This document shows positions 31,544 through 40,765 of a DNA stretch of 64,000 bases, in pieces (the first letter of the stretch is position 1; the number at the start of each line of letters is the position of its first letter). This stretch comes from JAJECS01 sp965219705. Lineage in GTDB: Bacteria; Chloroflexota; UBA11872. The stretch lies in the NCBI GenBank assembly GCA_965219705.1, contig OZ244789.1, forward strand, positions 2,666,001-2,730,000, in the 5' to 3' direction. The position numbers and the translations under genes were made by a program. The notes under the pieces are model-generated. The model had not been told where the DNA came from. It saw nothing but the letters and a program-made list of their open reading frames with translations, and did not search any database.

Positions 31544-33613
31544 CTAGGCGGAAGACTCGCCGATGATCGCGTCCCAGCGCGGATCGAGCCACAGCCTCCA
31601 GATCGGCGCCTGAACTTGGATGTAGTACAGGTTCATCCAGTCCACATCGCGCACGCGCGCATGGTACGTGTTGAGCAGCGAGAGGTACCACAACTGCGCC
31701 GCCGGCAGGTGGCCCTTGGAGTGAATCAGGATGTCCAGCTCGTCCCAGATCTCCGTGAGCTCCTCCACGGTCGTCGCGGCGATGCCCTTCTCATAGAGCG
31801 CGTCGACTTCGGGGTCGCAGATGCTCGAGTGGTTGAAGCCCCCGTTGTCGATGCTGGCGCCGCAGCGGTTCTGCTGCCACATGCCTGGCAGCATGGGGCC
31901 GCCGCCAAAGTTCGCCATCACCAGATCGAATTCGTTGTCGACATAGAGCACGTCGCGCACCGCGGCAATCTGGATGATATTGAACTCCACGTTCATCCCC
32001 GCGTCCGCTAAGTACTGCTGAATGGCGAGCATGGCGGGGTTCGGTGTCGACCACCAGAGCCAGTTCAGGGTGCGGCTGAAGTCGTAGCCTGCCTCCTCGA
32101 GCAACGCCCGCGCCGCGTCCGGGTTGTACGAAAAATCTCGCACAGCGGCGTCAGGAGGTCCGCCGGCACGGACCGAGAGCGCGTCGAAGAGATACCACGA
32201 AGCATTGGCAGTGTTGCTGAGGACGTCTGCGACGATTGCCTCGCGGTCAATCGCACGCAGCATGGCCTCGGTTACGAGCTCCGCGTTGTCCACCGTCTTC
32301 CGGTTAACGAACATGAGTGTGCCCAGGTTCCGGAGCTGGGTGCTGCCGCGGACGTGCGGGGGACGAATGAGGGACTTGAAGTTCTCCACCGAGCCCGTGC
32401 GATGCATATCCAGCTCACCGCCGGCCATCGCGGCGTCGCGCGACGCGATGTCGCCGTATCGCACCGTCATGCCGTCGATATACGGCGCGCCGTAGGGGAA
32501 CTCCTTGAACGACACCAGCTCCGAGAACTGGCCTTCGACCATGCGAATGTGCTTCATGGGCCCGTTGCCGACGGGCGCCAGCGCGTACTCAGACTCGAGA
32601 ATGGCCTCTTGCCCCGGCTGCATCGATCCGTAAATGTGCTTGGGCATGGGGAAGACCCGGTCGTCCCACTGGTGGCTCTCAAGCCAGCGCAACTCCGGCG
32701 CCTCGAGCGCGAGCTGGACCGTCATCTCATCGATCTTCGTGATCCCGCCCGAGTCCTCGATGTTGTCCGTGGGGTTCTCCTGCCAGGCCCGCAGGCCCTG
32801 AATGGACCGGAATGACGCGCGACCGGCGTGCTGGAATCCCCACTCGGGATGAGTCGCCATATGCAACCCGAACACGACATCGTCGGCGGTCGTCGGCATG
32901 CCGTCGTGCCAGGTTGCGTCCGGGTTGATGTGGAAGTTCCAGACCCGATTGGGTTCGATTTCGTCCCACCGGTTCGCCACGCCCGGGCCCGCTGGGTTGC
33001 CTAAGTTGGGCGTGCGACCCTCGCCCCAGTCAATGCCGTTCCAGAGGGACATCCACGTGTGCGATTTGGTGTATACCGTGTTCGAGAGCAGCACATAGGG
33101 ATTGATCGCAGGCTTCGAGGGCGGCGTGTAGCCGGTCCGAAGCGTCCCGCCGGAAACAGGGACGCCCATCTCGGCAGACTCAATGCGCTTCTCGCGCTCG
33201 GACATGACCTCAACGACCTTTTCGACCGTGACTTCCTTGGTCACGACCTTCTCGACTTCAACGACCTTCTCGACTTCCTTGATGACCTCGACTTCCTTGA
33301 CGACTTCCTTGATGATCTCCTGCGTCACGACCTTCTCGACCGGGACTTCCCTGACGACCTCCTTGACGACCTCCTGGGTCACGATCCTGTCGACCGGGAC
33401 CTCTTTGATCACTTCTTTCGTGACCACCGACTCGACCGGGATCTCCCTGATCACTTCCTTCGTGACCACGGTCTCGACCGGGACCTCTCTCACCACCTCT
33501 TGGGTGACGATTTTTTCGGTGACCTGCGTCTCACCGCACGCCGCGAGAATCGCCGCACCCGCCGTTCCGAAAAGACCCAAGCTCGCGCCGCGCAACAGTG
33601 AACGCCGCGTCAT
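31544..33613 (-). CDS. ABC importer solute-binding lipoprotein, family 5, with repetitive linker
   Basis: A 689-residue lipoprotein. The ATG at 33613 is preceded by A-G-G-A-G 8 bases upstream. It carries a twin-arginine-like M-T-R-R-S-L-L-R-G and an L-A-A-C lipobox (Cys26). Residues 31-137 are an uninterrupted series of near-repeats of the form V-V-T-K-E-V-I-[RK]-E-V-P-V-E, predicted as an extended or coiled stalk. From about residue 150 the family 5 (DppA/OppA) fold begins, with W-N-G-I-D-W near 195 and N-P-D-A-A-R-A-L-L-E-E-A-G-Y in the C-terminal lobe. It binds peptides, opines or similar compounds for the two permeases that follow. Confidence 0.92.
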   Translation of the reverse strand: MTRRSLLRGASLGLFGTAGAAILAACGETQVTEKIVTQEVVREVPVETVVTKEVIREIPVESVVTKEVIKEVPVDRIVTQEVVKEVVREVPVEKVVTQEIIKEVVKEVEVIKEVEKVVEVEKVVTKEVTVEKVVEVMSEREKRIESAEMGVPVSGGTLRTGYTPPSKPAINPYVLLSNTVYTKSHTWMSLWNGIDWGEGRTPNLGNPAGPGVANRWDEIEPNRVWNFHINPDATWHDGMPTTADDVVFGLHMATHPEWGFQHAGRASFRSIQGLRAWQENPTDNIEDSGGITKIDEMTVQLALEAPELRWLESHQWDDRVFPMPKHIYGSMQPGQEAILESEYALAPVGNGPMKHIRMVEGQFSELVSFKEFPYGAPYIDGMTVRYGDIASRDAAMAGGELDMHRTGSVENFKSLIRPPHVRGSTQLRNLGTLMFVNRKTVDNAELVTEAMLRAIDREAIVADVLSNTANASWYLFDALSVRAGGPPDAAVRDFSYNPDAARALLEEAGYDFSRTLNWLWWSTPNPAMLAIQQYLADAGMNVEFNIIQIAAVRDVLYVDNEFDLVMANFGGGPMLPGMWQQNRCGASIDNGGFNHSSICDPEVDALYEKGIAATTVEELTEIWDELDILIHSKGHLPAAQLWYLSLLNTYHARVRDVDWMNLYYIQVQAPIWRLWLDPRWDAIIGESSA
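33203..33523 (-). repeat. in-frame tandem near-repeat encoding the Val/Glu/Lys-rich stalk
   Basis: Units of roughly 12-13 codons (encoding V-V-T-[KQ]-E-V-[IV]-[RK]-E-[VI]-P-V-[ED]) recur about eight times with degeneration towards the 3' end, where they become V-E-K-V-V-E-V-E-K. It is coding DNA, not a CRISPR: there are no unique spacers and the repeats stay in frame. Confidence 0.85.
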
Positions 33614-33896
33614 GTGCCGGACTCCTGTATCCATCACCAGCCCCTCCCCGTCCCGACGATCGCCGTACGTTGCGTCGGGCTACTGAAACAATCCCCACGG
33701 TCGGGTTCAATCAATCGGTCGTGATGCCCCTTAGCCTTGACAGGCACGCAATCTGCCTGCGATTCACCGAAGACTCGGATGTGAAAGGGACCGCGTATCT
33801 CCCAATGGCGGGGGCTGACGCGGCGAAAGTGATTGCGTGGCGGCCATCCAACGGGCCGCGGCCGGCCTTGAGGAGACGCATGGATGGCGCGGTCAT
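33614..33896. other. intergenic region upstream of the ABC importer operon
   Basis: About 280 bases that should contain the promoter for the solute-binding protein operon (reverse strand). No gene or repeat recognised; the end of the neighbouring lipoprotein gene borders it. Confidence 0.4.
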
Positions 33897-34346
33897 CTAT
33901 TGGACCTGACGACACAAGTCGACGTGCGCGGGCATGCGCGTGCAGCGCTCGCGCAGGTCGTCCATCGGCCCTTTGCCGCGCAGTGCCGCCGGGAACTTTG
34001 CCGCCGCGGCTTCCCACTCCGCGACCGATCCACACCAACTGGTCGCGGCGTCCAGGTCCTCGGTGCTGGCAACGCCCATGGCGATCAGCTCGGCGGCCGT
34101 CTTGAACTGCGCCTCGCACAGACTCAAGTCGGCGTCGTCGGCAGCACCGCTAGGAGGAGCTGGGGCGGCCGCCGTGGGGCCTGCATCGCTAGGTTCGGGG
34201 GTATCGGCCTGGTCCGGCGCGCTCGCGTCGCCGCAGGCTGCGAGCGCTGCGAGCGTCAGGGCCGCGAATGCCGCGAGCAGAACCCCGCCGAAGGTGTGCG
34301 CTCGTCGCGCCCTTCGCAGCCGTTGCCGTCGATTTCTTCGCGGCAT
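33897..34346 (-). CDS. small lipoprotein of unknown function
   Basis: A 149-residue protein from ATG 34346. It has a very basic N-terminus (R-R-N-R-R-Q-R-L-R-R-A-R-R), a hydrophobic stretch and the lipobox L-A-A-C (Cys38). A Pro/Ala/Asp-rich linker follows (about 40-70), then a small helical domain with three cysteines (L-C-E-A-Q, W-C-G-S, R-C-T, plus a C-terminal L-C-R). The four cysteines could form two disulfides outside the membrane. No family recognised. Confidence 0.65.
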   Translation of the reverse strand: MPRRNRRQRLRRARRAHTFGGVLLAAFAALTLAALAACGDASAPDQADTPEPSDAGPTAAAPAPPSGAADDADLSLCEAQFKTAAELIAMGVASTEDLDAATSWCGSVAEWEAAAAKFPAALRGKGPMDDLRERCTRMPAHVDLCRQVQ

Positions 34347-34525
34347 CTCGGGGCAGCCTGCGCGAACGGTACTTAGGGGGAGAATCGTTTGCCCTTTGAT
34401 TTTTGTCAATCTCACTATTTCAGGCGGCGAAGGTGAAGCCGAGACGGAGGCTCCATGCTTTCGAGCACGCGCGCGGGAGCGGGCGGGATGGCCGCGAGCC
34501 CGGCGCGTGAGGCGCGGACGGCTCG

Positions 34526-35560
34526 CTAGGACACGACCTCCGCGAAATTGCTCTCGCCGCAGATGTCCATGAGCACGTGGTGCACGGTCAGGTCGTGGTC
34601 GTATCCGAATCGCGGCTGCAGGTCGCCGCGAATGCACGCTTCGAACTCCTCGATGTCGGGGCGTTGGATCTCGAATTCGCCTGCTTCATGCTGTTTCCAG
34701 CCGTCGATCCCAGCCTCTGCGCCGCCCGCATGAATCCGCACGGCCGGCATGACCCCGCCGGTCGGCGAGACCGGCGACACGATCGCCTGGGCCTCGGAGC
34801 CGTAGATCTCGAAGCTTTTGGGAATGGCGCCCTCGACCTCGAGACACGACACCTCGAGCGTGGCGATGCCGCGCTCGTACTCCAGCACGACCACGATGTT
34901 GTCGGCATACGAGACCTCCCGGTAGACATCGCTGCGCATGAACGGATGGACGCGCACCGGCGGGCCCAGCACCGCGATCAGCAAGTCGAGCGCATGACAT
35001 CCCAGGTTGAACATGAACCCGCCCCGAAAGTACGCGCGCCCGTCCGGCAGCCGCGTGTATTCGTCGCGGAACTGCGACGAACCCATGTGGAACCTGGCGG
35101 TGTAGATGTGCCCAAACGCCCCTGCCGCCGCCATGTCGAGCACGCGGGCGATGTGCGGCATCGGGCGGTAGTTGTAGCCCATCTGAAAGACCAGCGACCT
35201 CGCCCGCGCCGTCCCAATGAGCTCATCGGCGTGGCGCTTGGTCCAGCCACAGGGCTTCTCCATGAGGACGTGCTTGCCGGCCGCGAGCGCACGTCGGGCA
35301 TATGAGGGGTTCTCGAGCTCGTGACCGTCGGTCACCACGCCGGCAATGGACGTGTCGCCAAGGACGGCGTCGATCGACTCGACCCATGGCACGCCGACGA
35401 ACTCCGGCTGCCGGTCGCAGGCCGCGCGGGCGAGCGGGCTGGGCTCATAGGCCCCCGCGAACTCGAGCTGGGGGAGGTCCCTGAGCCAGCGCGCCTTGCG
35501 CGCGGCGTGCGCGTGCGTGGCGCCGAGCATGGCGATGCGCGTCGGCGTAAGCGAGGTCAT
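34526..35560 (-). CDS. Gfo/Idh/MocA family oxidoreductase
   Basis: A 344-residue protein. It begins I-A-M-L-G-A-T-H-A-H-A-A-R (a Rossmann start with G-A-T in place of G-x-G), has M-E-K-P-C-G (catalytic Lys) near residue 100, and a C-terminal domain with G-G-F-M-F-N-L-G-C-H-A-L-D, where the His is the usual catalytic partner. The start at 35560 follows a G-A-G-G-C-G-G run. It is divergent from the transglutaminase-like gene across a 157-base gap. Substrate unknown. Confidence 0.87.
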   Translation of the reverse strand: MTSLTPTRIAMLGATHAHAARKARWLRDLPQLEFAGAYEPSPLARAACDRQPEFVGVPWVESIDAVLGDTSIAGVVTDGHELENPSYARRALAAGKHVLMEKPCGWTKRHADELIGTARARSLVFQMGYNYRPMPHIARVLDMAAAGAFGHIYTARFHMGSSQFRDEYTRLPDGRAYFRGGFMFNLGCHALDLLIAVLGPPVRVHPFMRSDVYREVSYADNIVVVLEYERGIATLEVSCLEVEGAIPKSFEIYGSEAQAIVSPVSPTGGVMPAVRIHAGGAEAGIDGWKQHEAGEFEIQRPDIEEFEACIRGDLQPRFGYDHDLTVHHVLMDICGESNFAEVVS

Positions 35561-35717
35561 CTGCGCCGCCTCGTCGCCTGTCCCTGGCCGCACCAGCTTG
35601 CCTCAACCACCGCTGAGCCCGCGCGAGCAATGCCGGCGGCGCTCGCCCCGCGGCCCGGGGTCGCTCAACGGACTATCCTGTGAAGTCGGCGGCGCCGCCA
35701 TGACGAGGAGCGCTCGG

Positions 35718-36629
35718 ATGGACGAGATGTTTGCCGGTCCGGCCGCCACTTCCCGGGAAGACCTGCGGGAATACACCGGGCTCGCGGCCGCTGAGCGAAT
35801 CGTGGGCGAGCAGCGACGTGCCGCCTACATCATCAACTACAACCAGCTGGACGTGAACTACACCGGGGCGGTCGAATTTCAGCTGCGCCGCAACCTCGTA
35901 TTGCTCTGTCCGCAGACGGCGGACTTCCTCTATCGGTCTTATACGCCGGAACGCACGTTGTACGCCGGGGGGGCTCGGCCCGAGCTGGAGGAAACCGTGC
36001 GCCGCGTGACGAGCCAGGGCGGCACGGCTTCGGACAAGGCGCTGGCCCTGATGCGCTTCTGCCGGGACGTCCATGAGGAGGCCGGTCGTGCGCCGTCGCA
36101 CGAGGACTACGTCTATGGGGGCACGGACGCTCAGCTCATCGCCAAGGGCGAGTGGCTCTGCGAGGGCCTTGCGCGGCTCTATGTGGCGCTGTGTGGGGTC
36201 GCCGGCATTTCAGGGCGAATCCTGCACCACGTGATCGGCGGGCACGTCACGGCGGAAGTGTTTGTCGGCACCTGGGCGTACGTCGATCCCCGCATGGGGG
36301 TGTATTTCCGCAAGGCCGACGGCAGTTTCGCTTCGGCGTGGGACTTGTGGCGTGAGCCTTCGATCATGGACGACCAGCCGGACGACGTGAAGCGTGACGT
36401 GAGCTATCAATCAACGTGGGACGAGAGGCATCAACGTTGCCGCGATCTCTTCTTCGATTCCCGCGAGGTGAACGGATTTGTCAACTACAGCCTTTCTGAT
36501 GCACAGGACTATGACTACACCCAGACGACCGCGGAGCAGGCGACGGCGGCCGGCCTTTGGACGATCAACAACGAATATCGGGCGTTGATTGCCCAAGTGT
36601 TTGGTCAGGAACTCTCAGGCTTCAGCTGA
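35718..36629 (+). CDS. transglutaminase-like (cysteine protease fold) protein
   Basis: A 303-residue protein with a complete transglutaminase/protease triad: Cys148 in G-E-W-L-C-E-G-L-A, His176 in G-G-H-V-T-A-E-V and Asp190 in A-Y-V-D-P-R-M-G. The N-terminal 100 residues are a helical/strand cap without signal peptide. G-A-C-G-A-G-G-A-G lies 7 bases before ATG 35718, which I prefer to ATG 35700. Bacterial homologues are proteases or peptide cyclisation/deamidation enzymes. The neighbours suggest no substrate. Confidence 0.82.
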   Translation: MDEMFAGPAATSREDLREYTGLAAAERIVGEQRRAAYIINYNQLDVNYTGAVEFQLRRNLVLLCPQTADFLYRSYTPERTLYAGGARPELEETVRRVTSQGGTASDKALALMRFCRDVHEEAGRAPSHEDYVYGGTDAQLIAKGEWLCEGLARLYVALCGVAGISGRILHHVIGGHVTAEVFVGTWAYVDPRMGVYFRKADGSFASAWDLWREPSIMDDQPDDVKRDVSYQSTWDERHQRCRDLFFDSREVNGFVNYSLSDAQDYDYTQTTAEQATAAGLWTINNEYRALIAQVFGQELSGFS

Positions 36630-36636
36630 GCGGCGC

Positions 36637-37647
36637 TCAGGCCGTGGCTGTGTCCCATTCCAGGATCACGCCGAGGGCGTCGCCCGGTCGTTCCTGCAAC
36701 AGGGCGAAGGCGTCGCCGGCTTGCTCGGCGGGGAATCGGTGCGTGGTCATGGCCGTCGTATTGATCGCCCCGGACACGAGCAGCTCCATCCCCGCCCGTG
36801 CCGTCCAGGCATCGTTGCCGCGCCCGTAGTACCCACCGAGCAGGCGCCGGCCTTGAATCTTGCTGGACGGCAGCGGCAAGGGCTCCGGCTCGTAGAGACC
36901 GACCAGATGCAGAAGTCCGCCGACGGCGAGCATGTCCAGCGCTTGGGCGAAGGCCGTGCCGCCGCCCGAGCCGCCGACCGCATACACGACGACGTCCGCG
37001 CCGACCCCGGCCGTGATGCTCCGCACCGCCTCGACCGGGTCTTCGCGGACCGCGTCGACCACCATGTCGGCGCCAAAGCGGGAGGCCAGATCGCAGCGAA
37101 GCTCCAGGGCGTCCACCGCCACGATCGGCCCGTGGCCGGCCGCCTTGTGGACCTGGAGGATGAGACTGCCAACCAAGCCCTGACCGAGGATCACCACGGC
37201 ATCCTTCGGCTGCACGGCCTCGATCTCCATCCACGTGGCCGCGCCGGCCGCCAGCGTCCAGTACGCGGCGGTGTCATACGAAACGCCATCCAGAATCGGG
37301 AATACGTCAGGCCGATCGTCCGGCGTCGCAGCTGGGCTGACCACGACGTAGTCGGCATGCGGCTCGCGGGCCACCACCCGTTGGCTGAGCCAATGGCCGG
37401 AAACGCCCGCTCCGAGCGCGTCCACCACCCCCGCGAGGGAATATCCCAGCTCCTTGGGGCGCCCGGCGGCCTCTTCCCGTGAATACCGGTCGTCGTCCGG
37501 GCCAATCGTCAGCCGCCCGGTTTCCGAGCCGCGGCTGATGAGGCTCCGCACTGCCTTGATGCGCACCTGCCCCGGACCGGGCTCGGGAATCGGAACCTCC
37601 GCGACCTCGACCGACCTTGCCCCGACCGGCTTGACCACCTGCCTCAT
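36637..37647 (-). CDS. medium-chain dehydrogenase/reductase lacking the catalytic-zinc cysteine
   Basis: A 336-residue MDR. The N-terminal GroES-like domain has S-L-I-S-R-G-S-E-T-G where zinc alcohol dehydrogenases have C-G-T-D, and the nucleotide-binding motif is I-L-G-Q-G-L-V-G-S-L. The I-S-R-G-[ST]-E pattern is that of MDR domains found fused to Gfo/Idh domains ('bi-domain oxidoreductases') and of BchC-like enzymes. The ATG at 37647 gives a proper first strand (V-V-K-P-V-G-A-R-S-V-E). A Gfo/Idh gene lies directly upstream on the same strand, 100 bases away. Confidence 0.85.
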   Translation of the reverse strand: MRQVVKPVGARSVEVAEVPIPEPGPGQVRIKAVRSLISRGSETGRLTIGPDDDRYSREEAAGRPKELGYSLAGVVDALGAGVSGHWLSQRVVAREPHADYVVVSPAATPDDRPDVFPILDGVSYDTAAYWTLAAGAATWMEIEAVQPKDAVVILGQGLVGSLILQVHKAAGHGPIVAVDALELRCDLASRFGADMVVDAVREDPVEAVRSITAGVGADVVVYAVGGSGGGTAFAQALDMLAVGGLLHLVGLYEPEPLPLPSSKIQGRRLLGGYYGRGNDAWTARAGMELLVSGAINTTAMTTHRFPAEQAGDAFALLQERPGDALGVILEWDTATA

Positions 37648-37747
37648 GTCACGCGTCCCTCTCTCAGTTCCCTCGCGGGGATGGTGCATGATCCGGTCCA
37701 TGACCGCCGACGGCACGACGGCGGTCGGGCCCGGCATGCTGGCCTCC

Positions 37748-38944
37748 TCAGGGGATCGAGCTCCCTGACGCGAGCCTTTCTCGCTGAATGCGGCGCGGCA
37801 CGTCGCTCGTCGCCTCACGGGAGATGATCCGCAAGCTGCGGTCGGGCAGCGGCAGGCTCACGCGGACATTGCCCCGCCGGTGGGATTCGCGGGTGGCGAT
37901 GGCAATCTCCAGCGCCTCGCGGGCGTCTTCGCCGCTGCAGTTGGGTATGGCTGTGCCGTCCATGCAATCCAGCAAGTTGTAGACGGCGTTGATCCCGACA
38001 GAGCGCCGCGTGCGCGGTGGGGGAAAGACACGGCGCGCCGGGGCCCCGCGCGTCATGCCGCGCAGCAACGACTCGTTGGTCCAGTGCTCGATCGTCCAGC
38101 CGTCGTGCAGGATTCGGAGCATTCCGCGCGTGCCGGTGATGTCGAATGCCCACTCGTTCGGGCCGTTCGATATCCCCCGAAAGTAGCCGCGCACGCCGTT
38201 CGGGAACCCGACGTAGCCGGCGCCTTCGAAGTCGGCGTCCGACGAAGCGGCGGCATCCGCCGCCTCGAACATCTTCTCGCGGTCGCCTCCGGGCCTCACG
38301 CCCACGACGCTCGGCCCCTCGACCTCGCCCATGACCCAGGACGCGCGTGCGCCCGTGAACATGGTGAGCGTTGTGAGCAGGTGACTGCCGTTATGGGACA
38401 GTCCGCATTGCGCCAGCGCCACGACGTGCAGCACGTCGCCGATAAGACCGTCATCGACCATGCGCAGCGCCTGGTTGTATTTGTCGTCCCAGCGCCGGGA
38501 GCAATTCACCGCCAGCGCGATGCCGGCCTTTTCGCAGGCGTGGATCACGCGGTCGGCCTCCTCGAGCGAGAAGGTGATGGGCTTTTCCGCCCAGATCGCC
38601 TTGACCCCGTAGCCGCCGTCCGCAATGGCGAGAATGATCTCGGCTCGCGGCTTGGCGGTCGTGCACACGCTTACGATGTCGGGTTTCGTGGCCTCGAGCA
38701 TGCGCCGGTAATCTGCGTATACGGCATCGATGCCCCACTTGCGCCGGGCCGCTTCACGCTGGTCGGGCCACGTATCGCACAGCCCCACAAGCTCGATCTC
38801 GGGCACGGCCACGTAGCAGGCCGCGTGGGCGCGCGGGATCGGGATGCCGTCGTAGGGACCATGCAGCTCGTCGCACGTGCTGCCCATGCCGCCGAGTCCG
38901 ATCACGGCGGCCCGATAGCGCGGTGCGGCGCGGGCGTTGCTCAC
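37748..38944 (-). CDS. Gfo/Idh/MocA family oxidoreductase (SHRRGNVRV subgroup)
   Basis: A 398-residue protein starting at GTG 38944: A-A-V-I-G-L-G-G-M-G (cofactor loop), A-E-K-P-I-T (catalytic Lys) near residue 120, and a C-terminal segment S-H-R-R-G-N-V-R-V-S-L-P-L. The same C-terminal motif occurs in the gene at 45124-46215, so the two form a distinct subgroup. It is probably co-transcribed with the MDR downstream and is divergent from the D-aminoacylase gene. Confidence 0.87.
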   Translation of the reverse strand: MSNARAAPRYRAAVIGLGGMGSTCDELHGPYDGIPIPRAHAACYVAVPEIELVGLCDTWPDQREAARRKWGIDAVYADYRRMLEATKPDIVSVCTTAKPRAEIILAIADGGYGVKAIWAEKPITFSLEEADRVIHACEKAGIALAVNCSRRWDDKYNQALRMVDDGLIGDVLHVVALAQCGLSHNGSHLLTTLTMFTGARASWVMGEVEGPSVVGVRPGGDREKMFEAADAAASSDADFEGAGYVGFPNGVRGYFRGISNGPNEWAFDITGTRGMLRILHDGWTIEHWTNESLLRGMTRGAPARRVFPPPRTRRSVGINAVYNLLDCMDGTAIPNCSGEDAREALEIAIATRESHRRGNVRVSLPLPDRSLRIISREATSDVPRRIQRERLASGSSIP

Positions 38945-39063
38945 GCTTCCACGCTGGCAAAGGGTTGCACGGGAGTCAAGGACGCCCCGGCCCCGAAAGG
39001 GGTGGCCGAGATTCCCCGGACTGCGCGACGATGGAGGCGCCGTCTCGAGCAGTGGGCGCGCCC

Positions 39064-40665
39064 ATGACCTCTCCCTTCGATCTCGTCTTGACCAACGGTA
39101 CCGTGATCGATGGCTCGGGCGGGCCCCGACGGCCGGCCGCGGTAGCCGTCCGGGGCGGCGCCATCGCTGCCGTTGGCGACATCCCGCCAGACGCCGGCAA
39201 GGCCGTCGTCGACGTGCGCGGCCTGATCGTGGCCCCCGGTTTCATCGACGTTCATACTCATTCGGACATCTCGCTGATCGTCGACCCGCGGGCGCAGAGC
39301 AAGATTCGCCAGGGCGTGACCACTGAGGTTGTGGGCAACTGCAGCTATAGCCCAGCCCCCATCACGGACCTCAACCGGGAGCAGATGGTCGAGCGGGAGT
39401 ACTTCCGCCAACGCGGCGCCGAATACGACTGGTGCTGGTCGACGATGGGTGAATACATGGAGGTACTCGAGCGGCAGGGCACTGCCCTCAACGTCGCCAC
39501 CATCGTGGGGCACGCACCCATTCGATCGGCGGTCATGGGCTACGACAAGCGCTATGCCACGCCCGCCGAGCTCGACGCGATGAAGGAGTTCCTCGTCCAG
39601 GCGCTGGATGACGGGGTGTGGGGGCTCTCGACCGGTCTGATCTATCCGCCGAGCTCCTACGCGGATACGGAGGAGCTGGTGGAGCTGATGAAGGCGGCGG
39701 CGCCCCACGGGGGCATGTATTGCTCGCACATCCGCGGCGAGGGTGTGAGTCTGCTGCGCGCGGTGGCGGAGGCCATCGAGATCGGCGAGCGATCGGGCGC
39801 CCCGGTCCAGATCTCCCACCTCAAGGCCCAGGGCGAAGCCCATTGGGGGCGGGTCAACCAAGCCCTGGCGCTGATCGAAGCCGCCCAGGACCGTGGCCAG
39901 GACGTGGCCTTCGACGTCTACCCCTATACCGCGGGCTTCACGGGGCTCACCGCCCTCGTTCCGGACTGGGCCCAGGATGGTGGAACCGAGGCCATGCTCG
40001 CCCGCATTGACGACCCGAAGACGCGCGCCCGCATGGAGGCCGACATGGCCTCGCCGCACGTCGGGTTCGATCGTGTGATGGTCTCGGCGGTGCCATCCAA
40101 GGCCAATGCAGTCCTGGTCGGAAAGATGATCGCTGCCGTTGCCGACGAGCGGCGGATTACGGCGGCCGCCGCCGCGCTCGACCTGCTGCGCGAAGAGGCC
40201 GGCGACGTGTCCATCATCCTCTTCGCCATGGATGAGGCCGACGTGCGCACCGTGCTAAGGCATCGGACCGCCATGATCGGGTCCGACGGCATGGCGATCT
40301 CTCCCGAGCCGCCGCTGGGCACGGGCTCGCCGCACCCGCGCTGGTACGGCACCTTCCCCCGCCTGCTCGGGCACTACGCTCGCGATGAGCGATTGTTCTC
40401 GCTCGAGGTTGCCGTGCACAAGATGACGGGCATTGCCGCCGAGCGCTTCGGGCTGCGAGGCAAGGGCGTGATCGAGCCGGGCCGCGACGCCGATCTGGTG
40501 ATCTTCGACGCGGATAGCGTCCGTGATACCGCCACCTATGAGGCGCCGCATAGCTTCCCCGCCGGCATCATCCATGTCCTGGTGAACGGCGAATTCGCGG
40601 TGCGCGACGGCGCCCAGACTGAGGTATTGGCGGGCGAAGTCCTGCGGCGCGAGCGCGCCGCCTAG
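39064..40665 (+). CDS. N-acyl-D-amino-acid deacylase (D-aminoacylase)
   Basis: A 533-residue amidohydrolase. It has D-V-H-T-H-S-D (HxH metal pair) near residue 68, G-N-C-S-Y-S (metal-bridging Cys), S-H-I-R-G-E-G and Q-I-S-H-L-K (metal His residues) and I-G-S-D-G (catalytic Asp), with the D-aminoacylase-specific C-terminal G-R-D-A-D-L-V-I-F-D. It releases D-amino acids from N-acyl derivatives, possibly peptidoglycan or modified peptides. The start at 39064 is the first ATG giving a standard N-terminus (F-D-L-V-L-T-N-G-T-V-I-D-G). Confidence 0.9.
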   Translation: MTSPFDLVLTNGTVIDGSGGPRRPAAVAVRGGAIAAVGDIPPDAGKAVVDVRGLIVAPGFIDVHTHSDISLIVDPRAQSKIRQGVTTEVVGNCSYSPAPITDLNREQMVEREYFRQRGAEYDWCWSTMGEYMEVLERQGTALNVATIVGHAPIRSAVMGYDKRYATPAELDAMKEFLVQALDDGVWGLSTGLIYPPSSYADTEELVELMKAAAPHGGMYCSHIRGEGVSLLRAVAEAIEIGERSGAPVQISHLKAQGEAHWGRVNQALALIEAAQDRGQDVAFDVYPYTAGFTGLTALVPDWAQDGGTEAMLARIDDPKTRARMEADMASPHVGFDRVMVSAVPSKANAVLVGKMIAAVADERRITAAAAALDLLREEAGDVSIILFAMDEADVRTVLRHRTAMIGSDGMAISPEPPLGTGSPHPRWYGTFPRLLGHYARDERLFSLEVAVHKMTGIAAERFGLRGKGVIEPGRDADLVIFDADSVRDTATYEAPHSFPAGIIHVLVNGEFAVRDGAQTEVLAGEVLRRERAA

Positions 40666-40726
40666 GTGCACCGCTCACGCCCCGTGATGACCATTGCGCC
40701 GGTTTCGACTACGACTGCTGGAGAAG

Positions 40727-40755
40727 GTATGATTTCCTGCGTACGCAATTCATAC
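40727..40755. promoter_or_regulatory. probable operator/promoter of the abrB/PIN operon
   Basis: GTATGA (40727-40732) and TCATAC (40750-40755) form an inverted repeat enclosing the perfect 10-base palindrome TGCGTACGCA (40738-40747). It ends 10 bases before the antitoxin start, where autorepression sites of AbrB-type antitoxins lie. Confidence 0.45.
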
Positions 40756-40765
40756 TAGGTAGTCC

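Noticed and set aside
33203..33523. Regular repeats suggesting a CRISPR array
   Set aside because: The repeats are contiguous, in frame and encode a Val/Glu/Lys-rich protein stalk. There are no unique spacers and no cas genes.
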